From contig BFEA01000452.1 of the NCBI GenBank assembly GCA_003427395.1, positions 528,170 through 553,387 on the forward strand: a stretch of 25,218 nucleotides of DNA, written 5' to 3'. Below the pieces are notes generated by a model that was given only the letters and a program-made list of their open reading frames with translations, was not told the DNA's origin and made no database searches. Shown one piece after another: positions 19,167-25,218 of this stretch. Positions within the stretch are counted from its first letter, which is position 1. Each line of letters opens with the position of its first letter. This DNA comes from Chara braunii (taxonomy: Eukaryota > Streptophyta > Charophyceae > Charales > Characeae). Made by a program: the position numbers and the translations under genes.

Positions 19167-19171
19167 CCGAA

Positions 19172-19522
19172 AGAGAGAGAGAGAGAGAGGGAGAGAGAGA
19201 GAGAAAAAAAAAGGGGGGGGACCTACCTACCTACCCACCTACCTGATTGGCCCCTCGACGTACGAGCCACGAAAGGATGAGCAAAATTGAATGAATCTTC
19301 CACTGGAACATGGAAGTGTACACTGGTTAGGTAAGTTTTTTTGTTTTTACTGTTTGTTTCTCTTCTTTCTTTTTTTTGTTTGTTTTCTTTTTGTTCTTTC
19401 TCTCCCCGTTCGTGACCGTTGAGGCACGACCAGCAGGGCAGAAACGGGGAAGGGCTGAGAACATAAGAAAACTAATAAAACTGTTAATAAAAAAAAAAAA
19501 AAAAAAGGAAAACGAAAGAAAA
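19172..19522. repeat. Simple-sequence stretch: (GA)n, G run, T- and A-rich tracts
   Basis: GA dinucleotide repeats at about 19172-19204, a G run and CCTA repeats to 19242, a T-rich tract at 19327-19400 and an A18 run at about 19489-19506. No gene is visible. Confidence 0.8.
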
Positions 19523-19541
19523 ACGAGGTAACTTACCTCGT
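19523..19541. repeat. Perfect palindrome
   Basis: ACGAGGTAA-C-TTACCTCGT. It is followed at 19552-19569 by ACAGCCT-TCTC-AGGCTGT. Confidence 0.9.
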
Positions 19542-19606
19542 GAGAGAAGAAACAGCCTTCTCAGGCTGTGTGGGAACAGAACTAGCTCCCACTGGAAAAC
19601 GACTGA

Positions 19607-19648
19607 GCGTCGTGACCGCGAGATCCAAAATCTCGCGGCTCACGACGC
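19607..19648. repeat. Long hairpin, 18-bp stem with one bulge
   Basis: GCGTCGTGA plus CCGCGAGAT, loop CCAAA, ATCTCGCGG, one bulged C, TCACGACGC. It is the longest stem seen in the block. Confidence 0.92.
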
Positions 19649-19747
19649 CCGCGTGGGAAACGGAACTGAGGGAGTTGGTTGAAGAGGGAGAGGGAGGAAG
19701 GACGTGAGAATTGGGAGGCGGAGGTCCTACTCCTCCCAAACTGACAA

Positions 19748-19840
19748 CTGCCCTCCTCGTTTTCAGGGGAGGGCAGAGTAAAAGGTGGAAGGCTGTTGCA
19801 TGCAACAGCATGCACCTGGCAGAGGTAAGAGCCAGGTGCA
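19748..19840. repeat. Three hairpins in a row
   Basis: CTGCCCTCC ... GGAGGGCAG (19748-19776), the perfect palindrome GCTGTTGCA/TGCAACAGC (19792-19809), and TGCACCTGGC, 10-base loop, GCCAGGTGCA (19811-19840). Confidence 0.9.
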
Positions 19841-19890
19841 ATGAAAATTAGTAGTTAGTTTTTTTTTATTTCTTTTCTTTCTTTATTTGT

Positions 19891-19944
19891 GTGAGGACAC
19901 TTGTCCTCACGTGGTGCTACCTCTGGCACAAGTTGCCAGAGGTA
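19891..19944. repeat. Two adjacent hairpins
   Basis: GTGAGGACA-CT-TGTCCTCAC (19891-19910) and TACCTCTGGCA-CAAGT-TGCCAGAGGTA (19918-19944). Confidence 0.9.
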
Positions 19945-19995
19945 ACTGTCAGGCTCCCGTTTTTACAGGGAGCAAAATTTAGAGGCCACGAAGGA

Positions 19996-20163
19996 AAAAG
20001 GCTAGATGCAGCCTTTTCCCCGATGTATCTACCCTGGAAAAAGGGTCCAGATACATCAAACTGTAAGGGGCTGTAACTCTCCAACCCCTTATCAGAAAAA
20101 TAAAAGAAAAACAGATTTGGAAATGGAAGGAGCCAAGCTATCTTGCCAGATTCCGAGATAGCT
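19996..20163. repeat. Further hairpins
   Basis: AAAAGGCT ... AGCCTTTT (19996-20017); GATGTATCT ... AGATACATC with an inner ACCC/GGGT pair (20022-20057); AGCTATCT ... AGATAGCT (20136-20163). Confidence 0.85.
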
Positions 20164-20269
20164 GGGAAAAAGAAAAAGAAAAAGAAAATAAGGCAGTTAA
20201 AGAAACTGTCCCACACTAAGGTTGTGGCTGTGGTGCGGCCACAGTCAGCCCTGGATCTTGGCAGATCAA

Positions 20270-20322
20270 GGGCTCACAGTGAGCCCGCGATTTTGCGTGG
20301 GGGCTGGAGTGACGTCCAGCCC
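20270..20322. repeat. Two hairpins just upstream of a TATA box
   Basis: GGGCTCA-CAG-TGAGCCC (20270-20286) and GGGCTGGA-GTGACG-TCCAGCCC (20301-20322). The second ends 11 bases before TATAAAA. Confidence 0.85.
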
Positions 20323-20333
20323 TCCTCAGCCAC

Positions 20334-20340
20334 TATAAAA
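20334..20340 (+). promoter_or_regulatory. Candidate core promoter TATA box
   Basis: TATAAAA stands in a GC-richer context, 89 bases before the ATG at 20423. Spacing suits a transcript starting near 20365-20370. There is no other evidence of transcription. Confidence 0.45.
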
Positions 20341-20422
20341 CAGCCAGCTGCCCCTAGCTGCCACACAAAGCCTTCGTGCTGTCATTGTGTGACGTGCACT
20401 TGAGTGCTGCTGGGCTGCTGAG

Positions 20423-20776
20423 ATGCTGCCTGAGGCAAGGAGGAGGAGCTGGATATCTGCAGAGGAGCGCGAAGAGGAAGATTGGGCAGCCATAGCTAAG
20501 GCAAGGAGCACTCTGCTCCTCTCCCCTCTGGCTGGTGCTGGTCCCACGGGACAGACCCAGTGGTACTGCGGGACTGCGGCAGTGCGGCGCTGTAAGATTT
20601 GGGCCTGGGGCCCAAATTTTAACAATTTTGGCCTGCCATTTTCTCACTACGGTGGGAAGTGCTGCCGAAATTTTACAGCAGCAGTCCCGGTTTTTACTGC
20701 GGTAGTACGGAAGTGCTGCCGAAATTCTGCTGCGGCGGCACGTGCTTTTACTGCGGTGGTATCGAAGTGCTGCTGA
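20423..20776 (+). CDS. Hypothetical 117-codon ORF entering the minisatellite
   Basis: ATG at 20423 follows the TATA box. The first about 65 residues (for example RRSWISAEEREEEDWAAIAK) have no recognised domain. From about residue 75 the protein is minisatellite-encoded (CCRNFTAAVPVFTAVVRK repeated). Whether it is translated is unknown; the ORF may simply reflect repeat composition. If real, it would be a Cys/Arg-rich repeat protein. Confidence 0.25.
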   Translation: MLPEARRRSWISAEEREEEDWAAIAKARSTLLLSPLAGAGPTGQTQWYCGTAAVRRCKIWAWGPNFNNFGLPFSHYGGKCCRNFTAAVPVFTAVVRKCCRNSAAAARAFTAVVSKCC

Positions 20777-21200
20777 AATTCTGCTGCGACGACACGGGTT
20801 TTTTCAGCGGTGGTATCGAAGTGCTGCCGAAATTTTGTTGCGACGACACGGGTTTTTTCAGCGGTGGTGCGGAAACGCTGCCCGATTTTTGCGGCGGCGG
20901 TTCTGTTTTTTTCATCAGTGGTGCGAAAGCGCTGCCGGATTTTTGCGGCGGCGGTTCTGTTTTTTTCAGCGGTGGTGCGAAAGCGCTGCCGGAATTTTGC
21001 GGCGACAGTTCCGGTTTTATCGGCGGTGGTGCGAAAGCGCTGCCGAAATTCTACGGCGGCGACTACGGCTTTATCGACGGTGGTGCGAAAGCGGTGCTGA
21101 AATTCTACGGCGGCGACTACGGTTTTTTCGGCGGTGGTACGAAAGCGCAGTCCGAATTTTTTGGGCGGTGACTCCGATTTTACCAGCGGTGGTGCGGAAG
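20648..21200 (+). repeat. 54-bp minisatellite open in three frames
   Basis: About ten diverged units anchored on GCGGTGGTGCGAAAGCGCTG. Starts at 20699, 20753, 20807, 20861, 20915, 20969, 21023, 21077 and 21131 are exactly 54 bases apart; the last step to 21186 is 55. Because 54 is a multiple of 3, each plus frame carries an 18-residue repeat: one Gly/Phe/Ala-rich (SGGAKALPEFCG), one Arg/Trp/Phe-rich (RWCESAAEILRRR), one Val/Arg/Cys-rich (AVVRKRCRNF). The ORFs at 20659-21171, 20742-21245 and 20810-21100 are these frames. Confidence 0.88.
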
Positions 21201-22224
21201 CGCTGTGAAAATTTTACGGCAGCGATGCAAGGTTACCGACGGTAGAAGTTCCACATTTAGCGGCAGTCGGACCTTGGTGTAGGGAAGGTACCGCTGAAGC
21301 GGAGGATTGAGGTGGTGTGAATTTTGACGGCGTGGTGACGCGGTAACAGTGGAAGTCAGTGACGGTGACACTCATTGGAAAACATAGTGAGGAGGCGTTG
21401 TGGCAGGTGGTTGTGGTGAAAGGAGTGGTGTGGATTATTTATCGACAACTGAAAGACAACTGTCTCTTGACAGAGGGACGTAATTTTATACGGCTTTCTT
21501 GAGTGAGCCGTTATTATCTTCATTTCAGCGTCACTCAAGGTCAGTTAAATTGACTCAATTCCCTTCACACCTGAGTGAACCCACACTTGCTTTGACCTGT
21601 TTCACTGAATGTTCATTGAAAAAGGGAAGAGGATGTGTGTTCTTGCGTGTATGACTGGGAGTCTGACAATGGTAAAGGAATGCATGGTGGTCTGTGTGTC
21701 GTTGGGTTTTGACTGCAGGTACGGCATGTCGACTGAAATGGATGAGGGTGATGACGGTGAAAGAATGGTTGACTTTTTCATCTTTTGTGCTTGTGTTCTA
21801 TGTATAATAAAAGAGAAAGAAGACGACAAGAAACGAAGCGAGCACAAGGAAGAAAAGTTCAATTGGATTTAGACTTATCCCTGAGGTTACCCATTCTTTT
21901 CCCAATGACCCTTTTTCCGTCTATGCCTGTCAGTCTGAATGATTCTACCTTTCTACGAATTCCTTTTTTTTCGTCCAAGTTTACTTTTGACGTTAGGCGA
22001 TAAGATTTTACATGTCTGCCGTGTAGGTGTTTTCCCTTTTTCTAGGAGGCATCTGGGGCGGTGGTTCGTTGCTTTAGGGGCTGACCCTGTTATCGACTCA
22101 TAGTGGACCGCTTTGCGGGGGGGTACTATGTCGATTCGGTGGAGACGGCCCGACTTCTTAAATCCGAGATTTATGCTCGGGCGAGGAGGAGGAGTATCCG
22201 AGACCACCTCTTAGGGTAATGGAA
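21201..22224. other. No supported gene
   Basis: Gradual decay of the minisatellite, then unique sequence. The 87-codon plus ORF at 21609-21872 and the 84-codon minus ORF at 21953-22207 have no recognisable domain. A short hairpin, ACGGCT ... AGCCGT, lies near 21491. Confidence 0.5.
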
Positions 22225-22690
22225 AAGGCATCTACACGGAAGAAAATTATTTCTTGATGCCTTGTGTAAAAAGAAAACTGCTTTAGCACCCCTGTTTTAA
22301 GTGGTCATCTTAAGTACCACCGACGTATGGAGAGTTGGTGCCACAAGCAACATGACTCATGTCTTATTAGCTGAACAGAGTACAGTTAGATACTCCTGAC
22401 GTGGTTGGTCGTGCCATAAGAAGCACGGGTCGTAAAGGAAGACAAAAACCGAATAATACTTGAAGGCAAAAGTTTTCAACGGCGTTGAATAAGTCGTGTC
22501 CGTCTCGTTGTGGACTTCTACAACGTCTCATTTATTTGACATATTGATTGTACAAATGAGCAGTTCATACGGTGACGCAAACGGTCGCCCCAAAAATAAG
22601 AAATAAAATAGACACAAGGTAAAATCGTATATCAAAACGACTTCTGGCATCATCAAAAGGGATAGGGGTCTTAAAACACATTTGTCTTCC
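22225..22690. repeat. Non-coding upstream of ORF A, with hairpins
   Basis: AAGGCATC ... GATGCCTT (22225-22263) encloses AAGAAA-ATTA-TTTCTT. The palindrome TTCAACG-G-CGTTGAA is at 22475-22489, and CGTTGT ... ACAACG follows near 22507. No ORF is convincing. Confidence 0.7.
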
Positions 22691-22698
22691 TTTTTCAG
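22680..22698 (+). promoter_or_regulatory. Splice-acceptor-like site before ORF A
   Basis: A pyrimidine-rich tract ending TTTTTCAG lies directly against the ATG at 22699, like a 3' splice site. It suggests a 5' intron or a trans-spliced leader. No donor has been paired to it. Confidence 0.45.
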
Positions 22699-23211
22699 AT
22701 GACTATGAGATCCACGGACTTGTTCCTTTTCAGCAACCGAGACCTGGCGAATGAAAGAGTTGAACTTCAGAGGCGTAATGGAGTAAGAGTAGAAAGGATC
22801 GGACGACTCGTTTATGACCCGTCTGAGTTATATTCTGAGGAGGACTTTCCTCGATTCTGGAGTGGGAGCGCGCGGAATCCTCCCAAACGACTTATATTTA
22901 GGACAGGGTCTGGCCAGGATATTATCCATTATGAGTTTCCACCACCATTGCCTGAACGCGATTTCGTCAATATAAACTTGGTAGTACTGCAACCGTATGA
23001 GCTCAATCCACGGGTGGACGAGATTGTGGAAATAAGGTTGATGTTCGTTCGATACGTGCTGTGGCTAAACGAACGACAAGGACCTTTCTACGGTATATAC
23101 TTCGTAGAACGGGTGCGAGCCAATAGGTTCGCAATCGTAGACATCGAGCCGTTATACGATGATGATTTGGAGGCTGAGGCGGATGAAATAGAGGAATATC
23201 TACGCGACTAA
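22699..23211 (+). CDS. ORF A: intact 170-aa protein, unrecognised
   Basis: An uninterrupted frame from ATG to TAA in a window where all transposon genes are broken. The N-terminal third is charged (STDLFLFSNRDLANERVELQ). The middle alternates hydrophobic and polar residues, suggesting beta strands (INLVVLQPYELNPRV, EIRLMFVRYVLWL, GIYFVERVRANRFAIVDI). The C-terminus is strongly acidic (YDDDLEAEADEIEEYLRD). There is no signal peptide, transmembrane segment, zinc motif or catalytic signature that I recognise. It lies 24 bases upstream of ORF B on the same strand, and weak by-eye similarity to ORF B suggests a tandem pair of related proteins. It could be a gene of an unknown mobile element or virus-derived insert. 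Confidence 0.6.
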   Translation: MTMRSTDLFLFSNRDLANERVELQRRNGVRVERIGRLVYDPSELYSEEDFPRFWSGSARNPPKRLIFRTGSGQDIIHYEFPPPLPERDFVNINLVVLQPYELNPRVDEIVEIRLMFVRYVLWLNERQGPFYGIYFVERVRANRFAIVDIEPLYDDDLEAEADEIEEYLRD

Positions 23212-23216
23212 TTATG

Positions 23217-23235
23217 ACTTTGTTCTGATACGCAG
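23217..23235 (+). promoter_or_regulatory. Splice-acceptor-like site before ORF B
   Basis: Between the ORF A stop and the ORF B start, a CTAAT branch-point-like word (overlapping the ORF A TAA) is followed by TTTGTTCTGATACGCAG, and the ATG at 23236 comes next. This is the same CAG-ATG arrangement as for ORF A. Confidence 0.42.
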
Positions 23236-23787
23236 ATGCCTGGAGCACGACGCGACTTGACGATCCCGAGGTATCTGCTGGTACGGGACACACATGAGGA
23301 CGACCTTGTCAGAGGAGCGGAGCTGATTTTACGAGTTCGAGATGAATCTCCTACCGAATGGATCGGTTTCATTGGATTGCTTCGAAATGGCGAGGGATTC
23401 TTCCCTAACTCTCGCGCGGATTTCAGAGCCAGTACGGCTCGAACTCCCGACGAGTTTTACGGTTATACTTTATATTTCCACCGCGCGAGTAATCTCCAAT
23501 GTCTCTCTCGAGTCATTGTGAGTATCAAGATTACCTCGTCCGGTAGGCGTTTCGGCGTCGTCCGAATTCGGGTCACAGAGACTCGACACCTGTTTGGACT
23601 TAGTCGACCTCTCCGAGTTATAGTTTGGAGACTAGCCTCTCGGATGACCTCCTTCTATAATACTCGGATTATTAGAGTCATGCGATGTGGACGAATGTCT
23701 ACTTTGATTTTCGACGACGACGAGCTGGCGCGTTTGGATTCGTTGGAGGTACAGGTGCGCAACGGGCGACAGATCTACCAGGATTAG
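23236..23787 (+). CDS. ORF B: intact 183-aa protein, unrecognised
   Basis: Uninterrupted from ATG to TAG. It is rich in Arg and beta-branched residues: GAELILRVRDESPTEWIGFI, YGYTLYFHRASN, RVIVSIKITSSGRRFGVVRI and LRVIVWRLASRMTSFYNTRI. It ends with an acidic patch FDDDELARLDSLEV. It can be loosely aligned with ORF A over I-V-x-I-R/K, V-L/V-W, F-Y, R-V-x-x-x-R and D-D-D, hinting at duplication. No known family is recognised. It is preceded by an acceptor-like CAG and followed 8 bases after the stop by a 10-bp hairpin. Alternative: a fast-evolving host gene. Confidence 0.6.
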   Translation: MPGARRDLTIPRYLLVRDTHEDDLVRGAELILRVRDESPTEWIGFIGLLRNGEGFFPNSRADFRASTARTPDEFYGYTLYFHRASNLQCLSRVIVSIKITSSGRRFGVVRIRVTETRHLFGLSRPLRVIVWRLASRMTSFYNTRIIRVMRCGRMSTLIFDDDELARLDSLEVQVRNGRQIYQD

Positions 23788-23795
23788 ACATTGTC

Positions 23796-23822
23796 TTCTG
23801 AAATCTTACTCGGATTTCAGAA
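23796..23822 (+). repeat. Hairpin directly after ORF B, 10-bp arms
   Basis: TTCTGAAATC, loop TTACTCG, GATTTCAGAA, beginning 9 bases past the stop. Its place resembles palindromic 3'-end signals of some large DNA viruses, but hairpins are common throughout this block. Confidence 0.85.
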
Positions 23823-23825
23823 AAC

Positions 23826-23990
23826 ACCTCGCATGGACTCAGTCCCGTTGAGGAAACCATATAATTTATGGTTTCACGAGGTAATCTAAAAACAAAAGCA
23901 AAACACTTTATGTAGTTAGGATTACCGGATAGATAGTATTTGGATTACCCCGATGATTTCACTATCATGCTTATGCATTGAGGGGTAATC
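23826..23990. repeat. Nested and consecutive hairpins
   Basis: ACCTCG ... CGAGGT (23826-23882) encloses GAAACCATA-TAATT-TATGGTTTC (23853-23875). GATTACCCC ... GGGGTAATC follows (23943-23990). GGTAATC/GATTACC words recur between them, giving alternative pairings. Confidence 0.85.
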
Positions 23991-24212
23991 GTTCGCATAA
24001 AAATAAGCTGGATAAAGTGAAAAGCGAATGTCTGAAAAAGTTGTCAAGCATAAATGGCAATAACTATGCAGCGATAGGCGAAACATTTCAGAGTTAAATA
24101 ACTTAGTATTGAGACGGATACTCCGTCATTCGCGGAACAGAAAGATTAATTATTGACCAGAAGGACAAAGCGACTAATAAAGTTGTCACTCGCTCCTCAA
24201 AGTAGTTGCATA

Positions 24213-24289
24213 TGGTACGGAAACGTGGTCGAACCGAGAGTTCAAACATCGACCAGGAACCAGATCACTTACTGATCTGCATGGTACCA
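24213..24289. repeat. Three-way-junction-like structure
   Basis: Outer arms TGGTAC (24213-24218) and GTACCA (24284-24289) enclose two hairpins: TGGTCGA ... TCGACCA (24226-24255) and CAGATCA-CTTAC-TGATCTG (24261-24279). All arms are perfect. It could be a structured RNA on either strand. Confidence 0.75.
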
Positions 24290-24703
24290 GTGGTATTTAC
24301 TTGCAGAAGTTATTCATGACAAGTTTCGGTAGCCATGATATGAAGATCAGTCTTAGTTCTTTCAGTCATACAAGTTGAAAAGGGACACGTTGGCAGACCA
24401 GCTCATCAAGTCAACGATATGGATTGTGTGATTTTGTTTTAAGGTATGGGGATTTTTGTTGTTTGATTGCTAGGGACTAAGGATTGTTTTCATGCTTGGT
24501 TGAGACTGTCCTAGTCGATCGGCGTACGCTTCGTACTTGGGAGATCAGCGCCCCAAGGAACGAACGACGCTCGGGTTCATTCGGCGTTTAGTCAAACAAT
24601 TCCTATACTGCAGCGAGACGAGCAAACGCCCTCGGCTAATCTACCTCTTCGATTGCATTTAAAAGGCTTCGCATGTGGATCAGTAGCTCGGTAGGGATAC
24701 ACT
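24290..24703. other. Non-coding right part of the hairpin block
   Basis: Small inverted repeats continue, for example GTACG-CTT-CGTAC and CTTGGG ... CCCAAG near 24520-24560. No ORF is supported. Confidence 0.6.
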
Positions 24704-24729
24704 CCTAAGGGTGGTGACAGCCCCTTAGG
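24704..24729. repeat. Last hairpin of the block, 8-bp arms
   Basis: CCTAAGGG, 10-base loop, CCCTTAGG. The RT reading frame becomes open across its right arm, so this marks the approximate right edge. Confidence 0.85.
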
Positions 24730-25218
24730 GATGCAAGCTTATGCCCCGCGGAAACCACTAGCGACATCCTCAAGCGGAAATCCAGAATCAGTTGGACTAA
24801 AAATCCTACTGTGGGGGATTTGCTGCACAACCATCGAGATTTTGAATCTCGTGAGGTTGTTGCCTGTACTTGTGCAGGGTACGATTTGCCCCGCATGGAG
24901 GGGCATGTCAGATGTTGGCTTAGTGATATCGTGAAGTTAAGCCAGATGTTGTCCAATCCAAAAAACATCCCGAGGGGACTGAAGAAAGGAACGGTGGGAA
25001 GTTTGAAGAAGGAGATTGAAGAGGGTTTCTCGTTCTGGAAACAGGGGAGGTCGACCAACGTGGAAGTTAGCTTGGCGGAGGTGCAGTTGTGTATGAATGA
25101 CAGGGTACAGGTAGAGGGAGAATTGTGCATTGATGAGGTTCTTGAGGTGAAGAGTAAGTATGAAGGGCTTGTGTTGTCTCCAGTTGATCGCAATCCGGGT
25201 GAAACCTGTGTGATGTGC
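24718..25218 (+). CDS. PLE-type reverse transcriptase, N-terminal part (runs off window)
   Basis: Frame 1 is open for 167 codons to the last base; the first in-frame Met is at about 24895, so the true start is upstream or was lost. ISWTKNPTVGDLLHNHRDF matches the basic K-N-P-T-x-x-D-L-L segment that precedes Penelope-like RTs. CTCAGYDLPRMEGHVRC has a C-x-C followed by His and Cys, a possible metal-binding site. VLSPVDRNPGETCVMC fits RT motif 1 (P-x-D-K/R ... V-V-M). In orientation and content it would continue the GIY-YIG remnant that ends at 17571. No stop lies within the visible part. Confidence 0.62.

Larger units (their letters stand above)
17572..24730. other. 7-kb block dense in unique short inverted repeats
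   Basis: From just after the GIY-YIG stop to just before the right-hand RT frame I can read more than 35 perfect or near-perfect inverted repeats (arms 6-18 bp, loops 0-20 bases), each with its own sequence. The flanking 12.3-17.5 kb shows no comparable density. The block includes a hammerhead ribozyme, two intact ORFs, simple repeats, T- and A-rich tracts and a minisatellite. PLE-like coding remnants on the same strand flank it. It may be one inserted element or a composite. I found no clear terminal repeats or target duplication. Confidence 0.6.

Noticed and set aside
17671-20322. CRISPR-like array of palindromes
   Set aside because: The palindromes all differ in sequence and there is no constant repeat with spacers; the context is eukaryotic.
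21609-22207. ORFs of 84-87 codons on the plus and minus strands
   Set aside because: No domain, promoter or splice context; lengths are compatible with chance.
24705-25193. 162-codon minus-strand ORF at the right edge
   Set aside because: It is antisense to the plus-strand RT frame, which carries recognisable PLE motifs; the minus protein has none.

Overview
This is a repeat-dominated eukaryotic nuclear window, most likely from a streptophyte (plant or charophyte-type alga). The basis is a plant-type chromovirus primed by initiator tRNA-Met, an L1-like LINE with a plant-type zf-RVT tail, and Penelope-like (PLE) GIY-YIG/reverse transcriptase fragments. A charophyte such as Chara is a guess. 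No rRNA, no credible tRNA and no recognisable host housekeeping gene was found.

Layout. (1) 1-181: a small CCGG-rich satellite that cuts off the left LTR of the next element. (2) 190-12271: a decayed Ty3/gypsy chromovirus (LTR, PBS, protease remnant, RT, RNase H, integrase, chromodomain, LTR) with gag essentially missing, several premature stops and an RT catalytic box changed to YLND. A 5.3 kb L1-type LINE (2721-8069, minus strand) sits between protease and RT, flanked by a perfect 16-bp target-site duplication and ending in a poly-A tail. (3) 12272-14536: non-coding DNA with 31-bp and about 251-bp diverged repeats, pyrimidine tracts and one weak coiled-coil exon candidate on the minus strand. 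(4) 14549-17571: PLE-like sequence on the plus strand: the C-terminal part of an RT carrying 20 ambiguous bases, then an ORF1 (zinc knuckle, coiled coil, AT-hook, SAP-like stretch), then a GIY-YIG nuclease. (5) About 17572-24730: a 7 kb block unusually dense in short perfect inverted repeats, each of different sequence. It holds a textbook type III hammerhead ribozyme on the minus strand, a decayed second ribozyme copy about 162 bp away, a 54-bp minisatellite behind a TATA box, a possible alternative-pairing hairpin, a predicted three-way junction, and two intact unrecognised ORFs (22699-23211 and 23236-23787), each starting directly after a splice-acceptor-like CAG. (6) 24718-25218: the N-terminal part of a PLE-type RT on the plus strand, running off the window.

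Synthesis (inference). ORF1, GIY-YIG and the RT N-terminus lie in the same order and strand on either side of the hairpin block. The simplest reading is a PLE with its GIY-YIG nuclease upstream of the RT (permuted relative to canonical Penelope), lying head-to-tail behind another copy and interrupted by the 7 kb block. The block looks like the most novel part: a structured-RNA-rich element with a self-cleaving ribozyme and two undamaged proteins, while every other coding unit here is decayed. Whether it is one mobile element or a composite cannot be settled from this single copy.
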